64,000 bases of DNA from G965233625 sp965233625 (GCA_965233625.1 OZ247499.1:4960001-5024000), one strand, 5' to 3'. Counted from the stretch's first letter, positions 7,397-16,642 are shown. Notes: generated from the sequence alone by a model not told the origin. Numbers and translations: made by a program.

Positions 7397-9172
7397 TCAC
7401 GCCCACGATGGTTGCGGTGCGGTGAAGGTGACAGCTTCGCCCGTGACCGGATGGTTAAGCGTGATGGAAGCTGCGTGCAGGCAGATGGGATCGCCGCTCG
7501 TAGTGGCAGGCTCGATCGTTCCCGTGGCGCCGGCGGGCAGGTAGACGGGGTCGCCCTGAATGGGGATGCCCAAGTCCCACAGGTGAATGCGGATCTGATT
7601 GGTGCGGCCCGTCACAGGTTCCGCCTCGATCAGCGCGCCGCCTGGTTGCGATTCCAGCAGGCGGAAACGTGTGTGCGAAGGCTGACCGTCCGCATCGGGC
7701 AGGCGGATGCCGCCGGTGGTTGGAGCGGCGCCGATGGGGGTGTGACTTTCGAACGTGTCGCCGGGTGGATTGCCAACAACGCGGGCCAGATATTTTTTCT
7801 GCACCTGCCCGTTTTCAAACTGCGGTTGTACCAGGCGGGCGTACTGCCGCTTCTTACTCAGCACCATCACGCCCGTGACAGAAGCATCGAGCCGGTGCGC
7901 CGGTCGCAGCTTCAGCGGATGAAACGCCTGGTTGAGAATGTAGACAAGTGAGTTGCGGTTGAAGCGGCCACACGGATGCACCGGCAACGGCGCCGGTTTG
8001 TTGATGACGACGATCGCTTCATCTTCATAAAGCACTTCGATCGCGGGGTTAACGTCCGGCTCCTGCTCGGCGGGAATGTGGTGCAGTAAGTGGTCCCCCT
8101 CCCGCACCACGTAACCGAAATGCACCTGCACACCGCCGCAGTACACCTGCCCCGCCGCACAGGCCACAGTCCACTGCTCGCGGGTGAAGCGGGTGTGCAT
8201 CTGCTCAAGCACATCCAGCAGTTCACCGCCGGCGTACGTGGCGGGAATGCGGACCGGACGCACATTTTCGTAAGGGCCTTTGCCTGGCAGCGGCGTGGTT
8301 GCCTGCCGGATCGCTTCGTTACGTTGCTGTAACAGGACGGTTTGTTTTTCTGCTTCGCTCTGGAAGCAGTGCGGGCATGCGACGCCTTCTTCGTACGCTG
8401 CGTGCTGCATGTCAGCGGTTGTCAACGGCGTCTGACAGACGAAGCACTGCCGGGCGCCCGTGGCATGCAACTGCGGATCGAGCGCCACGCGTTTATCGAA
8501 GACGAAGCACTCGCCGTTGTAATGCTCGCCGCCAACATCTTCAAAGTATTTAAGAATGCCGCCGTCCAGTTGATACACTTCTTCAAAGCCGGCAGCTTCT
8601 AAGAGCGGCGCTGCTTTTTCGCAGCGGATGCCGCCGGTGCAGAACGTGACCACAGGCTGCTGCCTGATCTCTGGCGGTAGTTGATCGACCACATCGGGGA
8701 AGTCGCGGAAATTATCGACGGGGGCGACAATCGCGTTTTCAAACGTGCCGACCGCCGCTTCAAAGCGGTTACGGGTGTCAAGCAGTGTCACCGGGCGGCC
8801 TTCGTCCAGCCATTGTTTGAGTTCTTCGGCGGACAACCGGGGCGAAGTGTGCTGCCGCGGATCGATGCCATCGACGCCAAACGCGATGATCTCTTTTTTG
8901 ATCTTCACCAGCATGCGGTTGAAAGGCAGCTCGTCGCTGAAGCTTTCCTTGACCGGGATATCCGCGAGCTGCGGCATGCCGCGCAGTTTTTCCAGCAGCG
9001 CATCGATGCCCGCGCGCTCCCCTGCCACAAACAGGTTGATGCCTTCTTCGCTAAGAAGAATCGTGCCGCGGAGCTTTTCGTGCTGGCAGAGTTCTTTCAG
9101 CGACTCACGCAGTTCAGGCAGCCCCGTCATCGTGACGAATTTGTAAGCGGCGATATTAACGATGCTGTTCAA
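7397..9172 (-). CDS. Fusion: tRNA U34 hydroxylase TrhO (YceA) and RluA-type pseudouridine synthase
   Basis: A 591-residue protein. Residues 1-275 match TrhO, the rhodanese-like enzyme that makes 5-hydroxyuridine at tRNA position 34: the N-terminal domain with GTILLSEEGIN, the rhodanese loop CTGGIRCEKA (Cys178) and a C-terminal CxxC...CxxC pair (243/246 and 266/269). Residues 305-585 match RluA pseudouridine synthases, with a small S4-like part and the catalytic HRLDASVTG (Asp429). The start is TTG at 9172: GAGG lies 9 bases upstream and the first residues MNSIVNIAAYKF fit the family. Longer frames would overlap the dioxygenase gene. Only 4 bases separate it from that gene's stop, so they are cotranscribed. 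Domain identities are firm; the RNA target of the synthase half is not known. Confidence 0.9.
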   Translation of the reverse strand: MNSIVNIAAYKFVTMTGLPELRESLKELCQHEKLRGTILLSEEGINLFVAGERAGIDALLEKLRGMPQLADIPVKESFSDELPFNRMLVKIKKEIIAFGVDGIDPRQHTSPRLSAEELKQWLDEGRPVTLLDTRNRFEAAVGTFENAIVAPVDNFRDFPDVVDQLPPEIRQQPVVTFCTGGIRCEKAAPLLEAAGFEEVYQLDGGILKYFEDVGGEHYNGECFVFDKRVALDPQLHATGARQCFVCQTPLTTADMQHAAYEEGVACPHCFQSEAEKQTVLLQQRNEAIRQATTPLPGKGPYENVRPVRIPATYAGGELLDVLEQMHTRFTREQWTVACAAGQVYCGGVQVHFGYVVREGDHLLHHIPAEQEPDVNPAIEVLYEDEAIVVINKPAPLPVHPCGRFNRNSLVYILNQAFHPLKLRPAHRLDASVTGVMVLSKKRQYARLVQPQFENGQVQKKYLARVVGNPPGDTFESHTPIGAAPTTGGIRLPDADGQPSHTRFRLLESQPGGALIEAEPVTGRTNQIRIHLWDLGIPIQGDPVYLPAGATGTIEPATTSGDPICLHAASITLNHPVTGEAVTFTAPQPSWA

Positions 9173-9176
9173 CGGT

Positions 9177-10076
9177 TTACGCCTCTGCGGCTTGAAGTAG
9201 CAACGGGAAGAACTGCCCCTGCATTTTTTCGCCCTGCGGAATGCCGATGCCTTCGCCCAGCAGCGGATCATTGGTGGCGGACTGCACACCGTCGCGGATC
9301 ACATTCAGCACGGCTGCCCGCCGCGGTTGCTCTGTGCGGTTTTCAAAAGAGCCGTGCACCATCAACGGGTGATGGAAAGACGCTTCGCCCTTCTTCATTT
9401 CGGCAGCGACAGGGTTCTGAAACTGCTCCCACTGCTGCTCATCCAGCACTTCGCGGATGGCGTTCATATCGCCTGCCAGGCCGGTGATGGGCAACAGGTC
9501 CCAGCGGTGACTTCCCGGCACGTAGTGCACGCACCCGTTGGCCTTGGTGCTATCGTCCAGGCCGATCCAGCAGGTCAGATGCGCCATGGGCTGAGTGCGG
9601 GTCCAGTACGAATAATCCTGATGCCACGCCACCACACCGCCGTGCATTGCCGGCTTACAGAACAGTTGATCGTGCCAGAACCGCACATCGCCTTCCAGCA
9701 ACTGGCTGGCAGGCACCGTGAAAGCAGGGTGCCACAGAATGTCATGAAACCCCGGCCGCAGGCGCCAGGCGCCGAGCGCGTGAAACAGCACGTTGTCCGG
9801 ATCGCCCGATTCGTTGGTGTGATATTCGTACCACAGATCGCGGCCGTCGTGCTGCGGGTTGAAGAAGCCAGACAACTCTTCGCGAAGCGTTTCGATCTGA
9901 TCCTCTTCCAGAATCTTCACGCCGCTGAGATAGCCATGCTCCCGGTAGAACGCTACCTGGTCATCGGACAAGCGGTACTTCTCAAACTGCTCTGCGGTCG
10001 GCTGTGCTGCCGCCGGGGGGAAGAGCGCGCCAAGAGGCGAATGCTTTGTGGAAAGGTCAGTCATCGTGTTACTCAT
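9177..10076 (-). CDS. Phytanoyl-CoA dioxygenase (PhyH) family protein
   Basis: Fe(II)/2-oxoglutarate-dependent oxygenase of 299 residues. The iron ligands are seen as WHQDYSYW (His152, Asp154) and the distal His241 in LMVHGSFENR. The CVHYVPGSH block is also typical of PhyH proteins. Substrates in this family vary widely and cannot be predicted here. The frame stays open to a GTG at 10142, but that extension reads through the palindromic repeat, so the ATG giving MSNTMTDLS is preferred. It is the first gene of a two-gene unit with the TrhO-RluA fusion, a pairing that gives no obvious pathway. Confidence 0.85.
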   Translation of the reverse strand: MSNTMTDLSTKHSPLGALFPPAAAQPTAEQFEKYRLSDDQVAFYREHGYLSGVKILEEDQIETLREELSGFFNPQHDGRDLWYEYHTNESGDPDNVLFHALGAWRLRPGFHDILWHPAFTVPASQLLEGDVRFWHDQLFCKPAMHGGVVAWHQDYSYWTRTQPMAHLTCWIGLDDSTKANGCVHYVPGSHRWDLLPITGLAGDMNAIREVLDEQQWEQFQNPVAAEMKKGEASFHHPLMVHGSFENRTEQPRRAAVLNVIRDGVQSATNDPLLGEGIGIPQGEKMQGQFFPLLLQAAEA

Positions 10077-10101
10077 CGAACTGGCTTGATTTGCCTTGAA
10101 C

Positions 10102-10176
10102 CCGTAGGTCAGGCGCCTGCCTGACGTCGAAACGCAGTCCACGTCAAACGACGTCAGGCAGGCGCCTGACCTACGG
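10102..10176. repeat. Palindromic intergenic repeat, family A copy 2 (perfect)
   Basis: Arms of 28 bases (about 10102-10129 and 10149-10176) are exact reverse complements, starting CCGTAGGTCAGGCGCC, around a loop of about 19 bases. The element lies between the quinone reductase and the dioxygenase, both on the minus strand, where it would form a very stable hairpin after the reductase. The perfection of the arms suggests recent origin or selection. Confidence 0.85.
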
Positions 10177-10193
10177 CTGCTTTGTATCTGGAT

Positions 10194-11186
10194 CTACGGC
10201 GTGAGGACGATCTTGCCGGCCAGCGTGCCGGCTTCGTTCAGGGTGTTGTCTTCCTGCAACTGGTGAGCCTGGGCGGCTTCGGACAGTTTGAAGCGGGCGC
10301 CGATGCGTGGCTTGAGCTTGCCGCTGGCGCCCCACTTGTTGATGTCTTCGGCGCAGGTGCGAAGTTCGGCGGGCGATGCTTTGAACATCACAACGCCCAG
10401 CAGCGAGCATTCTTTCACATAGAACGGACCGACGGGGAACTCGGGCCGTGCGTCGCGTCCGGCCATCAGCACCACGCGGCCACGCTCGGCCATACGGCTG
10501 ACAATCAGATCGAAATCGGGTTCGCGCTGCGTTTCCCAGAATACGTTCACGCCATTGGGGGCGAAGTCTGCAAACGCGGCGTCGATGTCGTCTGTCTTGT
10601 AGTTCACCACTACATCGGCGCCGAGTTCTTTGCAGATGGCGACTTTTTCGTCGTTACCTGCGGTGGTCATCACCTGGGCGCCGGTGGCTTTTGCCATTTG
10701 CAGCACCGTAGAGCCAACGCCGCCGCTGCCACCGTGCAGGAACACTTTCTCTCCGGCTTGCAGGTTGGCCGCGCGGTAGAGTCCCAGGTGCGCCGTGACG
10801 CCGACCAGCGCTCCGGCGGCGGCATCTTCGTCGCTGACTTCATCAGGGGTGGGGTAGAGCCAGTCCTGATCGATGGCCGCCAGTTCGGCGAACACGCCCT
10901 GCCTGCCCATCAGGCCCTGATTGGTGGACCACACGCGGTCACCCTTTTTGAACTGCGTGACGCTGCTGCCTACTTCCACCACTTCGCCCGCGATATCGCA
11001 ACCGATGATAAAGGGCTGCTGAAGCTCCCAGTAGTTGGCGCCGTTGCGGATATAGGTATCGACCGGATTGACCGAAAACGCTCCGGCCCGGACCAGCACT
11101 TCCGTAGCAGCAGGCTGCGGATCGGGCAGGTCGCCGTACTGAATATTGGTGGCGGGGCCGGTTTCTTCAATGTATGCAGCTTTCAT
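10194..11186 (-). CDS. Zinc-independent quinone oxidoreductase / MDR-family reductase
   Basis: A 330-residue medium-chain dehydrogenase/reductase of the zeta-crystallin type, using NADPH to reduce quinones or enones. The N-terminal GroES-like domain (1-125) has FSVNPVDTYIRNGA and GCDIAGEVVEVG but lacks the cysteine ligands of zinc alcohol dehydrogenases. The Rossmann part has the HGGSGGVGS turn near residue 150. The ATG at 11186 (MKAAYIEE) is the usual family start; the longer open frame upstream has no family match. It is monocistronic, flanked downstream by the perfect palindrome and upstream by a divergent SRPBCC gene. Confidence 0.88.
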   Translation of the reverse strand: MKAAYIEETGPATNIQYGDLPDPQPAATEVLVRAGAFSVNPVDTYIRNGANYWELQQPFIIGCDIAGEVVEVGSSVTQFKKGDRVWSTNQGLMGRQGVFAELAAIDQDWLYPTPDEVSDEDAAAGALVGVTAHLGLYRAANLQAGEKVFLHGGSGGVGSTVLQMAKATGAQVMTTAGNDEKVAICKELGADVVVNYKTDDIDAAFADFAPNGVNVFWETQREPDFDLIVSRMAERGRVVLMAGRDARPEFPVGPFYVKECSLLGVVMFKASPAELRTCAEDINKWGASGKLKPRIGARFKLSEAAQAHQLQEDNTLNEAGTLAGKIVLTP

Positions 11187-11437
11187 AACAATCCGTAAAT
11201 TGCAGGTTATGAGATAGAGACAGCGACGCAGCGAAACACCGCACAGCCGTAACTTGCAGTTTAACGGTTTTGCGTGAATGTGCGAGATTGGGGCGCGATT
11301 GCGGCGCCTGCTCATCTGGCTTGCGGCGATCTTCTCAACGGCGGGGCTTAAAGGTATGGTTGCTAGAACATCATGTCCGCACCGGGCGGCGGGGTTTCTT
11401 GATTCAGAACTCCAGAAAGCAACGGTTCTTTCCAGCC

Positions 11438-11902
11438 ATGCCGCATGCTGAAGCGAGTATCGAGATCAACCGCACGGCGGACGATGTGTTTGCCATTGTG
11501 CATGACTACAACCGACGCCTGCATTGGGATACGCTGCTGAAAAGCGCGGTGCTGACCGGTGGTGCAGACAAGGCTGGGCCGGGAGTGCGTTCTGTCTGCA
11601 CCGGCAAATGGATGACGGGCGGCATTGCGATGGAGACAGAGTACGTTTCTTTCACGCCCGGGAGCGTCGCCGCGGTAAAGCTGACCAACCGCCCGCTTCT
11701 GTTCCAGACCTTCGCCGCCACCATCCGGCACAAGCCACTGGCAGAAGGCCGCAGCCAGACGACTTACATCTACAATTTCGAGGCCCGTCCAGCCTGGCTC
11801 CGCTGGCTGCTGCACCCGGTGATGCAGCGGATGTTATTGAAAGAAACTCGCCGCCGTCTGCAAGCGCTGAAAGTGTATGCAGAAAACAGCGCCGGCGACT
11901 GA
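11438..11902 (+). CDS. SRPBCC (START/Bet v1-like) family protein
   Basis: A 154-residue protein starting MPHAEASIEINRTADDVFAI, the typical first strand and helix of polyketide-cyclase/dehydrase-like SRPBCC domains, followed by HDYNRRLHWDTLL and, at the end, the long C-terminal helix (residues about 118-150). These form a hydrophobic cavity for a lipid or small ligand. No catalytic residue is diagnostic, so ligand and role are open. The ATG at 11438 is chosen because the domain begins there; the 56 upstream codons are low-quality. It converges on the sigma-factor gene with a 40-base gap. Confidence 0.75.
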   Translation: MPHAEASIEINRTADDVFAIVHDYNRRLHWDTLLKSAVLTGGADKAGPGVRSVCTGKWMTGGIAMETEYVSFTPGSVAAVKLTNRPLLFQTFAATIRHKPLAEGRSQTTYIYNFEARPAWLRWLLHPVMQRMLLKETRRRLQALKVYAENSAGD

Positions 11903-11942
11903 TACCTGATGCTTTCAAGGTGGCGTGTTGAAGATGGCGCCG

Positions 11943-12584
11943 TTAGCCTTCGTACAGTTCCGGGAACACGTCTTCGGGTAGACCTTGTTTGCGGACCAGC
12001 GTGCGGATGCGGCTGAGAAACTCGAACTTATAGTTGGCGACCTGCTGCTCACTGATGCCCAGACCGGCCGCGACTTTCTTGTTCGGCCAGCCACGGACGA
12101 AGAGTAGTTCCGTGCATTGGATTTTTGTCCAGTCGCCACGCTCGCGCCAGTGGTTGATCTGCTCGCGTAGTGAGTCCACCACCGCCTTTTCTTCCAGGTG
12201 CTGACGTTCTCCCGTCCGGGCGATGCTGCTGGCCGGACGCGCGCGGGAGGAAATTTCCCAATCGCCCGAAGTGTTGGAACCTGTCGATAGCGGGATCGCC
12301 GGACGGCGGCCTTCACGCCGCAGATGATCCGTCAGCTTGTAAGCGCAGATTGAAAACAGATATGTCTCCAGCGGGCGCCGGCCGTCGAAGTTTGGCAGAC
12401 TGTGCAGGAAACCGACAAACGCTTCCTGCACGATGTCTTCGCTGCTCGCGCGGTTGCCGGTGCGGCTTTCAGCGAACGCCAGCAGGCGGCCTTCATAGCG
12501 CGAAATCAGATCGCCCCACGCGTCGGGATCGCCAGCGCGGATCCGCTCGACAAGCAGACGATCAGCTTCAGATGTGTTTCCCAT
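11943..12584 (-). CDS. ECF-type RNA polymerase sigma factor
   Basis: A 213-residue sigma-70 family protein of ECF type. Region 2 reads LISRYEGRLLAFAESRTGN...SEDIVQEAFVGFLHSLPNFDGRRPLETYLFSICAYKLTDH. Region 4 is the helix-turn-helix near residues 165-200 (NKKVAAGLGISEQQVANYKFEF). The unusual linker (about 100-135) is rich in Ser/Arg. The ATG at 12584 is preferred over a TTG six codons earlier. The gene lies 90 bases downstream of the giant PVC-dehydrogenase gene on the same strand; no anti-sigma factor is adjacent, so its control is not visible. Confidence 0.85.
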   Translation of the reverse strand: MGNTSEADRLLVERIRAGDPDAWGDLISRYEGRLLAFAESRTGNRASSEDIVQEAFVGFLHSLPNFDGRRPLETYLFSICAYKLTDHLRREGRRPAIPLSTGSNTSGDWEISSRARPASSIARTGERQHLEEKAVVDSLREQINHWRERGDWTKIQCTELLFVRGWPNKKVAAGLGISEQQVANYKFEFLSRIRTLVRKQGLPEDVFPELYEG

Positions 12585-12674
12585 AATATCCAGCCGCTTC
12601 AAAGTTCGCAGGGCAGGCGTTTATTGCTGTAACGCCACCCTTCTATAGTACCACGGAACGCCGGGTTCGTGATA

Positions 12675-15600
12675 TCAGCGCTCTTTGTGACGCAGATGCT
12701 CCGGCAGTTTCTCGCTGTGCTGAACGAAGGAAAGCAGGTCGAGAATTTCCTGCTTCGTTAGCACGTTGACCAGGCCCGCAGGCATGGGCGATAGTTTGCT
12801 GACGATCTTTTCTTCCACATCTTTCTTCTTCACCTGCGTCACTGCGTTGGGCGTGAGCAGGTTGCTGACGACGTGATAGTTGCGGCGGTCTTCTTTTACG
12901 ACCACGCCGGCGATGACCTGACCGTCTTCCATGAAGAACTGCTGCGGGAGGTAGTCTTTGTGAATGGTGGCCGACGGTTCGAGAATCTGCGCGAGCAGTT
13001 TGGCGCCTTGCAGCTTCTTGACGGACTCGACCAGATCCGGCCCCAGATTCACGCCGTGCCCGCCCGCCACGTGACACTGATTACAGCGGGCTTTGACAAA
13101 CGCCTGCATGCCGCGGACGACGGCTTCTTCGCTGGCGTCGACGGTTAGTGCTGCGGGGAAGTCGGCGGTCTTCCATTCTTTGACCATCTGCGGCTGACTA
13201 CGGGCGAGCAGGGCATCGGCGTTCTCCAGATCGTCCGTGACGATCATCACACCGTTCATCACGACCCAGTGCCCGGGGAAGGTGCAAACATAAGGATATA
13301 CGCCTGGTTTCTGTGGCGCCTTAAACCGCATGACGTGCACCATCTTTGACCGGGTGGGGCCGATCATGGGTGTGCTTTGCACGATCAGGTTTTTCTTCTC
13401 CCGCGGGATGAAGTCGGATGATGCGTTGCGCGGATCTTTCGCCATTTCGTTCGCCGCGATGCCGACTTCCGCCAGGGCGCCGGGCTGAACAATGACCAGG
13501 TTGTGGTCGGTGGCGTCGGGATTGCTGAACACGATTTTCACCGCCTGGCCGGGCGTGACGGCGAACTTCTTCTGCGAGAACAGCATGCGCTCGGGCACGC
13601 AACTGATCTTCACGGTTTTCAGATTCTTCTGCGAATCAAACTGCGATTGCGGGCCGTTAGGTGTCGGCTCGCGCAGGGCGTCCATGCGGTTGGATTGCTT
13701 AATGATTCTAGCCAGATTGTATTCCGGGTTGTTCTCCCATAAGGGTTTCAGCGTGTGCGAACCCAGGGCGCAGGTGATGGCGTATTGCAGATGTCCGCCG
13801 CGTGGATGCTTGAACACATCGAGCATCGCGTCCAGCGCCGCGCGGGTGCCCACGTAACTTGCGGCGATGGCGGCTTCCATGCGGACGATGGCGTTTTCAT
13901 CATTCGCCGCGGCGCGGATCAGGGCCGGTGTGTCTTCCATGTGCGGATGCCAGTACCGTAGCTGCTGCACGGCAGCGGCGCGGGCGTGGTGGTTTTCGCA
14001 CTTGATAAGTTCACGCAGCAGCGGCGCGTTCACTTCGCCAATCCAGCGGTGCAGCCAGACGCCTTCAATCTGATGATGCCGGTAGCGGTCATCGGTCTTG
14101 TCCAGCGATGCCAGCCATTTGTCCAGCGCCGCTTTCACATCGGCTTTGTTACGTTCGCGCAGTTCGCGTTTGGCCCAGTAGCGATAACGGTACTGAGGCG
14201 CCTTCAGCAGGTTCAGCAGTTCGCCGATGCTGGCGCCGGCGATTTTGGGCGGGTCTTGCAGCTTGTGGCCTTTGGCCGTAATCCGCCAGATGCGGCCGGA
14301 ATGCCTATCGCGGCGCGGATCGCGTAGCGAGTATTGCGCGTGCCCCTTCACAGGGTTGTACCAGTCGCAGACATACATGGCGCCACGCGGCCCGTAACGC
14401 AGATCGACCGGAATGAAACTGAGATTGGTGGAGAAGATCAGGTCGCCGACGTATTCTTCATCGTAGCCGAACTCCGTTTCCTTCCAGTGATGAATTTCCA
14501 CACGGTTGGTGGGCTTGTAGCGGACTTTGATAAAGTCACCCTGCATCTCTTTGGGAAAGGTTTTGAAGTCAACAAACTCGTGCCCGCACACACCGCTATA
14601 CGCTCGCAGACCTGCCGGGCGGGGATGCTGCGTGGGATACTCCGGGTCAAGCGAATGAAATGCGGCGGCGTACACCGGATGGCTGGCCATGTGCTGCCCC
14701 CAGTCATCAAATGTCACGCCCCACGGATTGGTGCTGCTGTAGGTGCCAAAACTTGTCAGCCGGTGCGAAGCCGGATGATAGCGGAACCAGCCGCTATTCT
14801 GCTGCCGCACCGGGCCGTAAGGCGTTTCGACCTGCGAGTGATGAAACACGGACTCGCGGAACACCAGATCACCATCGGGGGTCCAGGCGAAATCGTGCAG
14901 CGCATGGTGCGAGTCTTCCACGCCAAAGCCCGTCAGCAGCACGCGGCGCGTATCCGCCTTACCATCGCCATCGGTGTCTTTCAGGAAGCTCAGGCCCGGC
15001 ATTTCCGAAACGTACACGCCGCCATCGCCAAATTCAAAAGACAGCGGAATGTGCAGATCGTCGGCAAACACCGTCGATTTATCCGCTTTGCCATCGCCAT
15101 CGGTGTCTTCCAGAATCACCAGTTTGTCGGCCGGTTCGCTGCCTGGATAAACATGGGGATACGTCGTGCTGCAGCTGACCCACATGCGGCCTTGATTGTC
15201 CCACCGCATCTGAATGGGCGCCGCGATGTCCGGGAACTGCTCTTCCCCGGCAAACAGATTCACTTCAAACCGCGGATCAATTTTGAACGCTTTTAGTTCA
15301 TCGGCCGCGCTCATCCACTCATTGGCGCCACGGCTTTGTTGCGATGGCGGCATGACGGGAATGTTCGAGTCATCCACCTTGGCCGGCACCTGCTTGCCCG
15401 CGGCCATGTCCCAGATGCGTTGTTCGCGATTGGCAACCAGCAGTTCAAAGTTGCGCATGGCCGGTAAGAAGTCGAGGTAGCCATACGCCTTGTTGCGTCC
15501 ACCCGTGTAATAGAACGTGTTGAGCGGGCGGTAGCGACGCATGAACTGGCGGTTTTTATCGACCACCACTTCGCGGATCTTTTCGTTGATGGCAGGCGCC

Positions 15601-16397
15601 GGCTTGCCTGTGAGTGTCTTGAACACTTCTTTGGCAAACAGGTCGTAGCCTTCTTTGGTCAGATGGCTGCCGTTGATGGTCAGGTCCGTACCGGGCGACC
15701 GCATGGCGGCTTCGGTCGGATCGAAGGCGTTGACGTAGCCAATCTGCTGCTGCGCGGCGACCTGCTTCATCGCGTCGGCGTACTTTTTGATATTGGCGTT
15801 GTTACGGTCCGCAGCGGCGACGCCTTCGATATTTTCATTGGCAATGGGCGAGATCAGCACGATCCGTGGACCTGTCTTGCCATTGAACGCTTTGGTTTTC
15901 AGACCGGCGATGTATGCGGATAGCTGCTGTTTGAAATCCGGCAGCCCCGCTTCACTCTGGAACGATTCATTGAAGCCGAACGCGGCGAAGATTACGTCGA
16001 TCTTCTCATGCGTCAGATGCTGTTCGATATCGGCGAAGTTGGCGGGCCGCGGCTGTAGCGCGGCGGTGTCGCCGGGCCAGGCCAGGTTCCGCACCGTCAG
16101 CCGGTGCTGCGGATACGCCTGTTGCAGCAGCGTTTCCAGTTGACCAAACAGATGCGACCGCTCAAGCAGCGTGTTGCCAATCAGAGCGATGCGGTCGCCC
16201 TGGTTCAGCTTCACAGGCAGCGTCGTCACCTGCGGGGCGCCAGCGCCGGCGCGGGGCGCGGTCTTCTGATAAATGGCGTACTTCGCAAACTGCGGATCAC
16301 GCGGCGCCGCGGCCGGCCGTTTGCGTTGTGCAGAGGCGGCGCCGGTGAAGAATGAGAATAGCAGCAGAAACAGCAGGATCAGGCGGAAAGACTTCAT
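12675..16397 (-). CDS. Exported SGNH hydrolase / PVC-type dehydrogenase / HEAT / cupredoxin / cytochrome c protein
   Basis: A 1240-residue secreted multidomain protein. Residues 1-23 are a signal peptide. About 65-270 resemble an SGNH (GDSL) hydrolase (IALIGNTLLERS, GFNES, NGSHLTKEGY). About 375-730 form the PVC-type membrane-bound dehydrogenase beta-propeller (DTDGDGKAD repeats, DFAWTPDGDLVFRE, GPRGAMYVCDW). HEAT-like repeats follow (about 745-880). Then comes a type-1 copper domain with ligands His965, Cys1038, His1043 and Met1047 in CTFPGHWVVMNG, almost identical to the azurin motif. Last is a haem-c domain with CNQCH (1105-1109) and a likely axial Met1205 (SPMPAG). This order implies electrons passing from propeller to copper to haem. 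The oxidised substrate, perhaps a sugar, is not known. Confidence 0.88.
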   Translation of the reverse strand: MKSFRLILLFLLLFSFFTGAASAQRKRPAAAPRDPQFAKYAIYQKTAPRAGAGAPQVTTLPVKLNQGDRIALIGNTLLERSHLFGQLETLLQQAYPQHRLTVRNLAWPGDTAALQPRPANFADIEQHLTHEKIDVIFAAFGFNESFQSEAGLPDFKQQLSAYIAGLKTKAFNGKTGPRIVLISPIANENIEGVAAADRNNANIKKYADAMKQVAAQQQIGYVNAFDPTEAAMRSPGTDLTINGSHLTKEGYDLFAKEVFKTLTGKPAPAINEKIREVVVDKNRQFMRRYRPLNTFYYTGGRNKAYGYLDFLPAMRNFELLVANREQRIWDMAAGKQVPAKVDDSNIPVMPPSQQSRGANEWMSAADELKAFKIDPRFEVNLFAGEEQFPDIAAPIQMRWDNQGRMWVSCSTTYPHVYPGSEPADKLVILEDTDGDGKADKSTVFADDLHIPLSFEFGDGGVYVSEMPGLSFLKDTDGDGKADTRRVLLTGFGVEDSHHALHDFAWTPDGDLVFRESVFHHSQVETPYGPVRQQNSGWFRYHPASHRLTSFGTYSSTNPWGVTFDDWGQHMASHPVYAAAFHSLDPEYPTQHPRPAGLRAYSGVCGHEFVDFKTFPKEMQGDFIKVRYKPTNRVEIHHWKETEFGYDEEYVGDLIFSTNLSFIPVDLRYGPRGAMYVCDWYNPVKGHAQYSLRDPRRDRHSGRIWRITAKGHKLQDPPKIAGASIGELLNLLKAPQYRYRYWAKRELRERNKADVKAALDKWLASLDKTDDRYRHHQIEGVWLHRWIGEVNAPLLRELIKCENHHARAAAVQQLRYWHPHMEDTPALIRAAANDENAIVRMEAAIAASYVGTRAALDAMLDVFKHPRGGHLQYAITCALGSHTLKPLWENNPEYNLARIIKQSNRMDALREPTPNGPQSQFDSQKNLKTVKISCVPERMLFSQKKFAVTPGQAVKIVFSNPDATDHNLVIVQPGALAEVGIAANEMAKDPRNASSDFIPREKKNLIVQSTPMIGPTRSKMVHVMRFKAPQKPGVYPYVCTFPGHWVVMNGVMIVTDDLENADALLARSQPQMVKEWKTADFPAALTVDASEEAVVRGMQAFVKARCNQCHVAGGHGVNLGPDLVESVKKLQGAKLLAQILEPSATIHKDYLPQQFFMEDGQVIAGVVVKEDRRNYHVVSNLLTPNAVTQVKKKDVEEKIVSKLSPMPAGLVNVLTKQEILDLLSFVQHSEKLPEHLRHKER

Positions 16398-16504
16398 CGG
16401 CGGGTCCAGGTTGTTTTAACAGGCAATGACTTAAAAACATCGTAACCAAAACCGCAGCCGTCCGCGTGATTCTTTGCAAAGCGGCGATTTTCGCAACACA
16501 CACG

Positions 16505-16642
16505 AATCCGAAACGCGAGCGAGGGACGCCGGAAGCTGAAGCCACCATCGGTTGAAGTCAACCTTTTCAGCGTAATGCGGCGAAAAAACCCTCGTTTTTC
16601 GCCTTCACATCCAACGTCCCTCGCTCGCGCTTCGGGTTGGTG
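16505..16642. repeat. Inverted-repeat element, family B copy 1
   Basis: Terminal arms of 24 bases (16505-16528 and about 16615-16638; core GCGAGCGAGGGACG) match with two mismatches. The interior holds a second hairpin (GGCGAAAAA / TTTTTCGCC). No coding capacity. It lies between the divergent giant dehydrogenase and the SDR gene, so it sits inside both promoter regions. A degenerate half-copy (GGCGCTTCGGGTTAGT) follows at about 16668. Confidence 0.75.

Noticed and set aside
13986..15296. Long open frames on the plus strand within the giant dehydrogenase region
   Set aside because: Complementary shadows of a gene whose domains are contiguous on the minus strand.
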